DNA of 64,000 bases from Nocardia gamkensis NBRC 108242 (GTDB lineage: Bacteria; Actinomycetota; Actinomycetes; Mycobacteriales; Mycobacteriaceae): contig NZ_BDBM01000033.1 in NCBI RefSeq assembly GCF_001612985.1, positions 32,558 to 96,557 of the forward strand, in the 5' to 3' direction. This document shows, piece after piece, positions 54,175 to 61,199 of this stretch. Position numbers and translations under genes: made by a program. The first letter of the stretch is position 1; each line of letters starts with the position of its first letter. The notes below the pieces were generated by a model that was not told the origin of the DNA, made no database searches, and saw nothing but the letters and a program-made list of their open reading frames with translations.

Positions 54175-54834
54175 TCACCCTAAGTTCGCTTCAGCGGCGA
54201 ACCGCTGCTCACTTCCATTATGCGCAAGGTAGTCGCGCAGGGCTTGACGTCCACGATGGATCCGACTGCGCACAGTGCCCAGTTTCACGCCGAGCGTAGC
54301 GCCGATCTCCTCGTAGGACAGCCCCTCGATGTCACACAGCACCACGGCCGCGCGGAACTCCGGCGCGAGCGAATCCAGGGCCGATTGCAGGTCGGGATCC
54401 AGCCGGGCGTCGTGATACGCCTGCTCCGGCCCCGGGCCCTCGGCCGGCACCCGGTCGTAGTCCTCGGGCAGCGCTTCCATCCTGATCCGGTTGCGGCGGC
54501 GCACCATGTCCAGGAACAGGTTGGTGGTGATGCGGTGTAGCCACCCCTCGAAGGTGCCCGGCTGGTAGTTCGACAACGAACGGAACACCCGGATGAACGT
54601 CTCCTGTGTGAGGTCCTCCGCGTCCTGTGCGTCGCCGGAGAGGCGATAGGCCAACCGGTAGACCCGGTCGGCGTGCTCCCGGACCAGTTCGTCCCACGTC
54701 GGCATCGCCGAACGGTCACCGGTGGCATCGAAGGCAGCAGTCCCGCTCAGCTCGACCGCGTCCTCGACGGAGTCGGCTTCGACGGGCAGGATCTGCTCGG
54801 GCAGGGTGGCGTATTCGCGCGCCGCATCGACCAT
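54175..54834 (-). CDS. sigE: ECF sigma factor SigE
   Basis: A 219-residue extracytoplasmic-function sigma factor. Region 2 is DELVREHADRVYRLAYRLSG through FEGWLHRITTNLFLDMVRRR, and region 4 is LSYEEIGATLGVKLGTVRSR. It is nearly identical to mycobacterial SigE over these parts. It directs the response to surface stress, heat and detergent. ATG 54834 is used. AGGAGG lies 13 bases upstream, so an unusual spacing or a slightly longer form from TTG 54867 is possible; M. tuberculosis sigE also has several starts. An ECF-type promoter lies further upstream. Confidence 0.95.
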   Translation of the reverse strand: MVDAAREYATLPEQILPVEADSVEDAVELSGTAAFDATGDRSAMPTWDELVREHADRVYRLAYRLSGDAQDAEDLTQETFIRVFRSLSNYQPGTFEGWLHRITTNLFLDMVRRRNRIRMEALPEDYDRVPAEGPGPEQAYHDARLDPDLQSALDSLAPEFRAAVVLCDIEGLSYEEIGATLGVKLGTVRSRIHRGRQALRDYLAHNGSEQRFAAEANLG

Positions 54835-54914
54835 GTGGATGGGGCTACCTCCTACTAGGGACCGCAAACGTGGGGACTCGCTCCGGCCCGGGTCTTCGGA
54901 CCGTCACGTACGGA

Positions 54915-54945
54915 TACAACAGACAACCGGTATGTCGTTGTTCCC
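54915..54945 (-). promoter_or_regulatory. ECF-type promoter before sigE
   Basis: On the minus strand GGGAAC (54940-54945), 19 bases, then GTTGTA (54915-54920). This fits the GGAAC/GTT pattern of stress ECF sigma factors such as SigH or SigE and suggests auto- or cross-regulation of sigE. Confidence 0.55.
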
Positions 54946-55098
54946 GCGTCCCGTGTTAATACACGGTCGGTTGCTCATACTCTTTCTGGTCCTGATATGG
55001 CCGGGATATGGAGATCCTGAGGGTCGCCTGAGAAAACCGGCGGCGGAAATGGCGGGCGGCGCGTGTTGTCCGGAACGCCGAGATCACCCGCCCGGCGT

Positions 55099-55104
55099 TA
55101 GCCT
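55099..55104 (+). promoter_or_regulatory. leaderless -10 box (TAGCCT) of the O-methyltransferase gene
   Basis: TAGCCT, seven bases, then GTG 55112. Confidence 0.55.
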
Positions 55105-55111
55105 CATACCC

Positions 55112-55744
55112 GTGGCATCGAATCTGGAGCGGAATCTCGCCTACGTGGAGGAATCCGTCGTAGAGGACGAAATCCTCATCAGCGCGCGCGAACGGGCCAC
55201 CGAACTCGGCGCTGTCCCCGTGCCGCCCTCGGTGGGGGCGCTGCTGAGCATGTACGCGCAGCTGCTCGGCGCGCGCGCGGTGGTCGAGGTCGGTACCGGC
55301 GCGGGCATCAGCGGATTGTGGCTGCTCGACGGCATGCGCGAGGACGGCACGCTGACCACCATCGATTCGGAGCCGGAACATCAGCGCGCGGCCAAGGAGG
55401 CGTTCCGCGCCGCCGACATCCCCCCGGCGCGCACCCGGCTGATCAACGGACGGGCGCTGGATGTGCTGCCCCGGCTGGCCGACGGCGCCTACGACCTGGT
55501 CTTCATCGACGCGGCGCCGCTCGAGCACCCGGAGTACGTCGCCCAAGCGGTGCGTCTGCTGCGCCAGGGCGGCGCCATTCTGCTGCACAACGCGCTGCTG
55601 GGCGGCCGCGTACCCGATCCCGCGCAACGGGATCCGGCCACTCAGGCGGTGCGCGCCGCCACCCGCGCCATCGCGGAGAACCCGGAACTCACCTGTGTAC
55701 TGATTCCGGTCGGAGACGGATTGCTCTGTGCCTCACGGGGTTAG
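55112..55744 (+). CDS. SAM-dependent O-methyltransferase (Rv1220c type)
   Basis: A 210-residue class I methyltransferase of the catechol-O-methyltransferase-like family. VVEVGTGAGISGLWLLDGM is the SAM-binding motif I, TTIDSEPEHQRAAKEAF follows, and DLVFIDAAPLEHPEYVAQ carries the metal-binding Asp. ILLHNALLGGRVPDP completes the metal site. It is divergent from sigE exactly as Rv1220c is from Rv1221. The substrate is unknown. Confidence 0.9.
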   Translation: MASNLERNLAYVEESVVEDEILISARERATELGAVPVPPSVGALLSMYAQLLGARAVVEVGTGAGISGLWLLDGMREDGTLTTIDSEPEHQRAAKEAFRAADIPPARTRLINGRALDVLPRLADGAYDLVFIDAAPLEHPEYVAQAVRLLRQGGAILLHNALLGGRVPDPAQRDPATQAVRAATRAIAENPELTCVLIPVGDGLLCASRG

Positions 55745-55819
55745 TGATTCGCGCGCGGTCTGATTCCTTCCCGGAATCCGGGGTATGCGCTGAGAAAGAA
55801 CCCAGTGAGGAAAACAGTT

Positions 55820-56053
55820 ATGCGTGAACTAACTCCCATCGAAGTAGCGGTCATGGGGGATGTCGTGACCGAACGGCGAACGAGTTGGCTACGGCCGACT
55901 CTGTTGGCCCTGCTGTTGGTGATTCTGGGAGCCGTGCTCGTGATGGTGGTGGTGAGCAACACCGATTTCGACACCGGCCCCGAGAAAACCACTCCGCCCC
56001 CTGGACCCTGCGAGCCGTTCTGCACCCAGAACGTCGCCCCGCCCGCACAGTAA
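55820..56053 (+). CDS. small membrane protein with a PGPCxPFC tail (copy 1)
   Basis: A 77-residue protein with one membrane helix (TLLALLLVILGAVLVMVVVS) preceded by a basic segment. The 30-residue tail is probably extracytoplasmic and contains TTPPPGPCEPFC. GAGGA sits seven bases before ATG 55820. The tail motif recurs in the protein at 56290-56520. Two close cysteines in an exported Pro-rich tail suggest a disulfide or metal site. Function unknown. Confidence 0.7.
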   Translation: MRELTPIEVAVMGDVVTERRTSWLRPTLLALLLVILGAVLVMVVVSNTDFDTGPEKTTPPPGPCEPFCTQNVAPPAQ

Positions 56054-56289
56054 TATCTCCGTCGACGGCCGCTCTCGCTCCGGCCGAATAGGCTTGCCGC
56101 CGAAGTTTTTCCGGAATTTCAGGCCAGCGCGCCCTCTTCTCCTCGCGAACGCACAACCCACAGGTGATCGGCGGAGTTCGCGAAAAATCGACCGCATTGC
56201 CACGATTCGGCTCGAGCCGCAGCGCGACGCCGATGGCCGACCGATACTGGTGGAGGTCAGGTTCCTAACGGATCCGGAAGAGGTGCGAC

Positions 56290-56520
56290 GTGGTGATGAT
56301 GATGTTCCTTTGGGACGAAGACGAGCGTCGTCCCAAATCCATCCATTGGGGCCGGACCATGATCGCTTTCGGCGCGGTGCTTTTGTTCGCCGTGACGATG
56401 GTCTATTTGGTGTGCACCGCCGATTTCGGTGACGCCTCGAAATCGACCGTGCCGCGCACACCGGGGCCGTGCGCGCCGTTCTGTCTCGGCCCGCAGGCGC
56501 CCGAGCCGGGTGGACCCTAG
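56290..56520 (+). CDS. small membrane protein with a PGPCxPFC tail (copy 2)
   Basis: A 76-residue protein with one membrane helix (MIAFGAVLLFAVTMVYLVCT) and a tail containing TVPRTPGPCAPFC, the same motif as in the 55820 gene; before the helix the two differ. GGAAGAGG lies six bases before GTG 56290, although GTG 56293 and several ATGs follow at once. The 236 bases between the two genes hold no convincing gene. The pair lies between the O-methyltransferase and glgC. Probably an old duplication. Confidence 0.68.
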   Translation: MVMMMFLWDEDERRPKSIHWGRTMIAFGAVLLFAVTMVYLVCTADFGDASKSTVPRTPGPCAPFCLGPQAPEPGGP

Positions 56521-56536
56521 TAACCGCTCGCTGCGG

Positions 56537-57751
56537 CTACACCCACACGCCTTTGCCGACCGTGACGACCCCGCCGTTGCTCACGGCGAAACGGCTGCGA
56601 TCGCGCGCCAGGTCCACTCCGATGATCTCGCCTTCGCCGACGACCACGTTCTTGTCCAGAATGGCGTGCCGCACCACCGCACCGCGTCCGATCCGCACAC
56701 CGGGCATGAGCACACACCCTTCGACGGTGGCGCCGTCGTCGACCATGACATTGGCGCTGAGCACGGAGTTGCGCACGGTGGCGGCGGACAGGATGCTGCC
56801 CGCGCCCACGATGCATTCCTGCGCCAGCCCGCCCTGGGCGAACTTGGCCGGCGGCAGGTTCTCGGCCGCCCCGCGGATGGGCCAGTGGCGGTTGTAGAGG
56901 TTGAACACCGGGTGCACCGACACCAGGTCCATGTGCGCGTCGTAGAACGCGTCGATGGTGCCGACATCGCGCCAGTAGCCGCGGTCACGGTCGGTGGCGC
57001 CGGGCACGTCGTTGTCGGCGAAGTCGTAGACGCTCGCCTGTCCGGCCGCGACGAGGGCCGGAATGATGTCGCCGCCCATGTCGTGGTCGGAGTCGGCGTT
57101 GTCCGCGTCCGCCCGGATCGAGTCGACCAGCACCTTGGTGGTGAAGACGTAGTTGCCCATGGACGCGAACGTGACGTTCGGATCGTCCGGGGTGCCGGGC
57201 GGATGCGCGGGTTTCTCCAGGAACTGCGTGATGCGGCCGGCCTCGTCACTGTCGATGCAGCCGAACGCGCTCGCCTCGCTGCGCGGCACCCGGATACCCG
57301 CCACGGTCACGCCGGCGCCGGAATCGATGTGGTGGCGCACCATCTGCTCCGGATCCATCCGGTAGACGTGATCGGCGCCGAAAACCGCGATGTATTCCGG
57401 GTCCTCGTCGTAGATCAGGTTCAGCGATTGCAGGATCGCGTCCGCGCTGCCGGTGTACCAGCGTGGTCCCAGCCGCTGCTGCGCGGGCACCGGTGTGATG
57501 TATTCGCCCGCGAAACCGGACAGCCGCCAGGTCTGCGAGATGTGCCGGTCGAGCGAGTGCGACTTGTACTGGGTGAGTACGCACAGCCGCAGGAAACCCG
57601 CGTTGACCAGGTTGCTGAGGACGAAGTCGATGAGGCGGTAGGCACCGCCGAACGGGACGGCTGGCTTGGCGCGGTCGGCCGTGAGTGGAAAGAGTCGCTT
57701 GCCCTCGCCACCGGCGAGCACGATCCCGAGTACGTGCGGCTGGCTCCTCAC
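56537..57751 (-). CDS. glgC: glucose-1-phosphate adenylyltransferase
   Basis: A 404-residue ADP-glucose pyrophosphorylase, the same length as the M. tuberculosis enzyme. GIVLAGGEGKRLFPLTADRA is the nucleotide-binding loop, AKPAVPFGGAYRLIDFVLSN the allosteric/substrate region and FLEKPAHPPG the sugar site. The C-terminal beta-helix has hexapeptide repeats. It makes ADP-glucose for glycogen and alpha-glucan. GTG 57751 with TAGTTT seven bases upstream indicates a leaderless message. It is divergent from glgA, which uses ADP-glucose. Confidence 0.96.
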   Translation of the reverse strand: MRSQPHVLGIVLAGGEGKRLFPLTADRAKPAVPFGGAYRLIDFVLSNLVNAGFLRLCVLTQYKSHSLDRHISQTWRLSGFAGEYITPVPAQQRLGPRWYTGSADAILQSLNLIYDEDPEYIAVFGADHVYRMDPEQMVRHHIDSGAGVTVAGIRVPRSEASAFGCIDSDEAGRITQFLEKPAHPPGTPDDPNVTFASMGNYVFTTKVLVDSIRADADNADSDHDMGGDIIPALVAAGQASVYDFADNDVPGATDRDRGYWRDVGTIDAFYDAHMDLVSVHPVFNLYNRHWPIRGAAENLPPAKFAQGGLAQECIVGAGSILSAATVRNSVLSANVMVDDGATVEGCVLMPGVRIGRGAVVRHAILDKNVVVGEGEIIGVDLARDRSRFAVSNGGVVTVGKGVWV

Positions 57752-57758
57752 ACCTGCC

Positions 57759-57764
57759 AAACTA
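57759..57764 (-). promoter_or_regulatory. leaderless -10 box (TAGTTT) of glgC
   Basis: On the minus strand TAGTTT, seven bases, then GTG 57751. Confidence 0.55.
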
Positions 57765-57807
57765 CCGGGTGGAACGCCCGTGAGTGGCCGCCGCGGACCC
57801 GAACGTC

Positions 57808-57813
57808 TACTTT
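57808..57813 (+). promoter_or_regulatory. leaderless -10 box (TACTTT) of glgA
   Basis: TACTTT, six bases, then GTG 57820; this chooses the start among GTG 57784, GTG 57820 and ATG 57889. Confidence 0.45.
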
Positions 57814-57819
57814 GGATCG

Positions 57820-59043
57820 GTGAGTTTCGGCACGGATGGCGGGCGTTCGGCGGTGGATTCCGACGAGCGGGACCGGCTTCGCGTCGCGATGCTGACCCGC
57901 GAATATCCACCCGAGGTGTACGGCGGGGCGGGGGTGCACGTCACCCAGCTGACGGCGCATTTGCGTCACCTGTGCGAGGTGACCGTGCACTGTATGGGCG
58001 TCGAGCGCCCCGATGTCGTGGTCCATCAACCGGATCCGGCGCTCCACGCGGCCAACGCCGCGCTGCGGATGATGTCCGCCCAGCTACGGATGGCCGACGC
58101 CGTGGGCGAGGTGGACGTGGTGCACTCGCACACCTGGTACAGCGGCTTGGCCGGGCATCTGGCCGCGACCCTCTACGGCATCCCGCACGTGCTGACCGCG
58201 CATTCGCTGGAGCCGCGCAGGCCGTGGAAGGCCGAGCAGCTCGGCGGCGGCTACCGGCTGTCCTCCTGGTCGGAGCGCAACGCCGTCGAGCACGCCGACG
58301 CCGTCATCGCGGTGAGCGAGGGCATGCGCCGCGACGTGCTCGACGCCTACCCCGCCGTCGACCCGGCCCGGGTGCATGTGGTGCACAACGGCATCGACGG
58401 GACCGTCTGGCATCCCGGTCCGGCGACCGGTGACGAGCCGTCGGTGCTCGCCGAACTCGGCGTGCGTGCCGACCTTCCCATCGTCGCCTTCGTCGGCCGC
58501 ATCACGCGCCAGAAGGGTGTCGGCCACCTGCTGGCCGCCGCCCGCGACTTCGATCCCGACATCCAGCTCGTGCTGTGCGCGGGCGCGCCGGACACGCCCG
58601 AGCTGGCGCAGGAGGTCACCGCGGCGGTGCACGAGCTGCGGCAGCGCCGCGGCAACGTGTTCTGGGTTCGCGAGATGTTGCCGACCGAGCAGATCCGGCA
58701 GATTCTCGCCGCCGCGTCGCTGTTCGTGTGCCCGTCGGTGTACGAGCCGCTCGGCATCGTCAACCTGGAGGCGATGGCCTGCGCGACCGCGGTGGTCGCC
58801 TCGGACGTCGGCGGCATCCCCGAGGTGGTCGACAGCCGCAACGGGCGGCTGGTGCACTACGACGCGGGTGCGGCCGGGGACTACGAACACGGGCTCGCCG
58901 CCGCCGTGAACGAGGTGGCCGGCGATCGAGAGCTGGCCGTCCGCCTCGGGGCCGCCGGGCGGGAGCGGGCGATCTCCGAATTCGACTGGTCGCGCATCGC
59001 GGCGCGCACGGTGGCGGTGTACGACGAGATCAGGAAGGGCTGA
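57820..59043 (+). CDS. glgA: GT4 glycogen synthase-type transferase (GlgA/GlgM)
   Basis: A 407-residue GT-B glycosyltransferase. LTREYPPEVYGGAGVHVTQL is the N-terminal loop, HSHTWYSGLAGHLA and LTAHSLEPRRPWKAEQLGGG follow, and FVGRITRQKG and PSVYEPLGIVNLEAMACATA form the nucleotide-sugar site. It matches M. tuberculosis Rv1212c. That enzyme makes maltose-1-phosphate from ADP-glucose and glucose-1-phosphate (GlgM activity) as well as being annotated glycogen synthase. Divergent from glgC, as in Rv1212c-Rv1213. Convergent with the RlmA-like gene, nine bases away. Confidence 0.93.
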   Translation: MSFGTDGGRSAVDSDERDRLRVAMLTREYPPEVYGGAGVHVTQLTAHLRHLCEVTVHCMGVERPDVVVHQPDPALHAANAALRMMSAQLRMADAVGEVDVVHSHTWYSGLAGHLAATLYGIPHVLTAHSLEPRRPWKAEQLGGGYRLSSWSERNAVEHADAVIAVSEGMRRDVLDAYPAVDPARVHVVHNGIDGTVWHPGPATGDEPSVLAELGVRADLPIVAFVGRITRQKGVGHLLAAARDFDPDIQLVLCAGAPDTPELAQEVTAAVHELRQRRGNVFWVREMLPTEQIRQILAAASLFVCPSVYEPLGIVNLEAMACATAVVASDVGGIPEVVDSRNGRLVHYDAGAAGDYEHGLAAAVNEVAGDRELAVRLGAAGRERAISEFDWSRIAARTVAVYDEIRKG

Positions 59044-59052
59044 GCCGGGCGA

Positions 59053-59928
59053 TCAGGCCGCCGGGCGGTAGGTGCCCACGACGACCGAAGCGGTCACCTC
59101 GACGGACTCCGGCAGCCGCGCCGGGTCCGCCGCTGCGACGGCGGCGTGGTGCGCGGAGGGACCCATCCCCACCACGTGCGCGACATCGGCTCTGGCGAGC
59201 GTCATCGGGTACTCCACCAGCGTCCGGTCGACCGGTTCGAAATGTCCCGCCATTGCGGCGTCGAGCCTGCGGTCCTTGTCGGGGTCGACCCGGACCATGT
59301 CCAGTGGCTCGATCAGCTCGCGAAGATGACGTTCGGTGGGTGTGGCGACGACGAAGCGGCCGTCCTCGGCGAGCACCCGGGCGATCTCGCCGGGATTGCG
59401 CGGGGCGAAGACGGAGAGTACGCAGGCCAGCGCACCGTCGCGGATCGGCAACCCGCGCCAGGCGTCGGCCAGCACCGCCGCGGCGCGTGGGTGGGCGCGG
59501 GCGCAGCGCCGGACGGCGGGTTTGGCCACGTCCAGTCCGATGCCGACGGCCGGGGGAGCGGCGTCGAGCGCCCGGGCGAGGTAGTAGCCGGTGCCCGCGC
59601 CGATCTCCAGTACCGGGCCGTTTGTCCGGCGCGTCGTGACGGCGTGCGTCACCGCGTCGGCGATCGGCGCGAAGTGCCCTCCGCTCTGGAAAGCGGCACG
59701 AGCGTCGAGCATGGCCGCGGTGTCCCCGGTCATCTTGGTCGACGCACCGGTCAGCAAACTGACGTAGCCCTGTTTGGCGACGTCGAAGCTGTGGCCGCGA
59801 CCGCAGCGCAGTGCTCGATCCCGCGGTTCGAGCCCGAGCGGCGCGGCGTCCTGGTGCGCCCGAATGCATTCCGGGCAGGCCAGGACGCCGGCCGCGTCGG
59901 CGAGGGCCGAGTGCTCAGCCGGGCCCAC
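59053..59928 (-). CDS. RlmA-type 23S rRNA (guanine-N1)-methyltransferase
   Basis: A 291-residue protein. The N-terminal zinc site is formed by CPECIRAHQ and LRCGRGHSFDVAKQGYVSLL, the latter the hallmark of RlmA/TlrB. LEIGAGTGYYLARALD is the SAM site. The family methylates N1 of a guanine in helix 35 of 23S rRNA; in producers it gives macrolide resistance. The GTG start lies directly after the TGA of the DUF3117 gene, so they are coupled. I do not recall a counterpart at this place in M. tuberculosis, so it may be a nocardial addition. Confidence 0.85.
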   Translation of the reverse strand: MGPAEHSALADAAGVLACPECIRAHQDAAPLGLEPRDRALRCGRGHSFDVAKQGYVSLLTGASTKMTGDTAAMLDARAAFQSGGHFAPIADAVTHAVTTRRTNGPVLEIGAGTGYYLARALDAAPPAVGIGLDVAKPAVRRCARAHPRAAAVLADAWRGLPIRDGALACVLSVFAPRNPGEIARVLAEDGRFVVATPTERHLRELIEPLDMVRVDPDKDRRLDAAMAGHFEPVDRTLVEYPMTLARADVAHVVGMGPSAHHAAVAAADPARLPESVEVTASVVVGTYRPAA

Positions 59929-60096
59929 TCAGCTCGTGACGCTCTTCAGTTCGTCACCGAGCGCCGCTGCCTCGTCCGGCGTGAGTTCGACGACCAGACG
60001 CCCGCCACCCTCGAGTGGAACCCGCATAACGATTCCACGCCCTTCTTTGGTTGCCTCGAGGGGACCGTCCCCGGTGCGGGGCTTCATGGCCGCCAT
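59929..60096 (-). CDS. DUF3117 small protein (Rv1211 type)
   Basis: A 55-residue protein starting MAAMKPRTGDGPLEATKEGR and continuing with GGGRLVVELTPDEAAALGDE, ending LKSVTS. This is the DUF3117 family, highly conserved in actinobacteria and of unknown function. GGAG lies a few bases before the ATG. The same order tagA-DUF3117 is found as Rv1210-Rv1211. The stop adjoins the GTG of the RlmA-like gene. It is acidic at the C-terminus and probably a compact beta-alpha fold. Confidence 0.9.
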   Translation of the reverse strand: MAAMKPRTGDGPLEATKEGRGIVMRVPLEGGGRLVVELTPDEAAALGDELKSVTS

Positions 60097-60237
60097 CCTC
60101 TGCTCCCTCCAGATCTGCGCGGTCTGCTGCGCACTTTCTTGGAACTCCAGTTGTCACCAACCAGTGAGCTCGCCGGCGTTTGGCGAGCTACACCCGTCCC
60201 ATTCTTCCCTATCGCGGATGTGGACGGATAGCTGAGT

Positions 60238-60831
60238 TCAAAAAGTGACCGGTCGGCCCGTGCCGGGCCGGTCGTTGCCCACCCAGCAATCGGCCAGGTG
60301 GTCATCCACCATCCCGGTCGCCTGCATCAGGGCGTACGCCGTGGTCGGTCCGACGAACCGGAATCCGCGCCGTTTCAATTCTTTTGCCAGCGCGATGGAT
60401 TCGGGTGTGGTCGCGGGCACGTCGGCGCCGCGGCGCGGGCGAGGGCGCGGCGGTGGGGCGAACGACCAGAGCAACTCGTCCAGGCCGATGTCGAGGTCGC
60501 GGGCAACCCGGGCGTTGGCGATGGCCGCGTCGATCTTGCTGCGGTTGCGGACGATGCCCGCGTCGGCCATCAGCCGGGCGACGTCGTCGTCGCCGAACTC
60601 CGCGACGCGCTCGATGGCGAACCCGGCGAACGCCGCACGAAAGGCCGGGCGTTTGCGCAGGATGGTCAGCCAGGACAAGCCGGATTGAAACGCCTCCAGG
60701 CAGAGCCGCTCGAACAAGGCGTCGTCGCCGTGCAGAGGCTTGCCCCACTCGTGGTCGTGATAGTCCCGATAGAGCTGGGACTCCAGCGGCCAGGCACAGC
60801 GAACCAGCCCGTCGTCGGCCAGGGCGCTCAC
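60238..60831 (-). CDS. tagA: DNA-3-methyladenine glycosylase I
   Basis: A 197-residue helix-hairpin-helix glycosylase. RCAWPLESQLYRDYHDHEWG at the N-terminus holds the zinc ligands and contact residues. FERLCLEAFQSGLSWLTILR contains the catalytic-region Glu, and MVDDHLADC gives the remaining zinc ligands. It removes 3-methyladenine from alkylated DNA. GTG 60831 overlaps the stop of the DivIVA-domain gene (GTGA) and has GGAG five bases upstream; a GTG ten codons earlier lacks this. Equivalent of Rv1210. Confidence 0.94.
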   Translation of the reverse strand: MSALADDGLVRCAWPLESQLYRDYHDHEWGKPLHGDDALFERLCLEAFQSGLSWLTILRKRPAFRAAFAGFAIERVAEFGDDDVARLMADAGIVRNRSKIDAAIANARVARDLDIGLDELLWSFAPPPRPRPRRGADVPATTPESIALAKELKRRGFRFVGPTTAYALMQATGMVDDHLADCWVGNDRPGTGRPVTF

Positions 60832-61148
60832 TTCGACTCCGGCGCGATCGGCGTCTGCCACCGCGCGGCCTGTGCTTCGGCCAGCTGGTGCTGGAGCTCA
60901 TCGATCCGCGCGGCCAGCCGGGTCAGCGCCCAATCCACCTCGCCGGCTTTGTAGCCGCGCACCACCTGCTGGAAGCGCAACGCGCGCACGTCCGCCCCGG
61001 TGATCCCTTCCACCGGCAGCACGGTGGCCGTCGTCCCCTCCGGCAGCGGCCCCAGCTCCTCCGACCGCCCGAACACCGCACTGGCCAGTAAGAACAGCAC
61101 CGCGGCGACCAAGCCGACGATCAGTACGTACAACAGCATGGTGAGCAT
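60828..61148 (-). CDS. membrane-anchored DivIVA-domain protein (Rv1209 type)
   Basis: A 106-residue protein with one N-terminal membrane helix (LLYVLIVGLVAAVLFLLASA) and a DivIVA-like segment (DVRALRFQQVVRGYKAGEVD) followed by a short coiled coil (ALTRLAARIDELQHQLAEAQ). DivIVA domains recognise curved membrane or cell-pole partners; the anchor here would fix it to the membrane. Equivalent of Rv1209, which precedes tagA in M. tuberculosis. A TAAGCT box lies six bases before ATG 61148. Confidence 0.85.
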   Translation of the reverse strand: MLTMLLYVLIVGLVAAVLFLLASAVFGRSEELGPLPEGTTATVLPVEGITGADVRALRFQQVVRGYKAGEVDWALTRLAARIDELQHQLAEAQAARWQTPIAPESK

Positions 61149-61154
61149 GAGGTG

Positions 61155-61160
61155 AGCTTA
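61155..61160 (-). promoter_or_regulatory. leaderless -10 box (TAAGCT) of the DivIVA-domain gene
   Basis: On the minus strand TAAGCT, six bases, then ATG 61148. Confidence 0.5.
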
Positions 61161-61199
61161 TTAGGGCACACCGACAGGCGGTCTCGCGCGTCGTGCTCG

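Noticed and set aside
56094..56432. Plus-strand frame between the two small membrane-protein genes
   Set aside because: A stretch looks protein-like, but third-position GC is only moderate and it overlaps most of the second membrane-protein gene in another frame, which has a better ribosome site.
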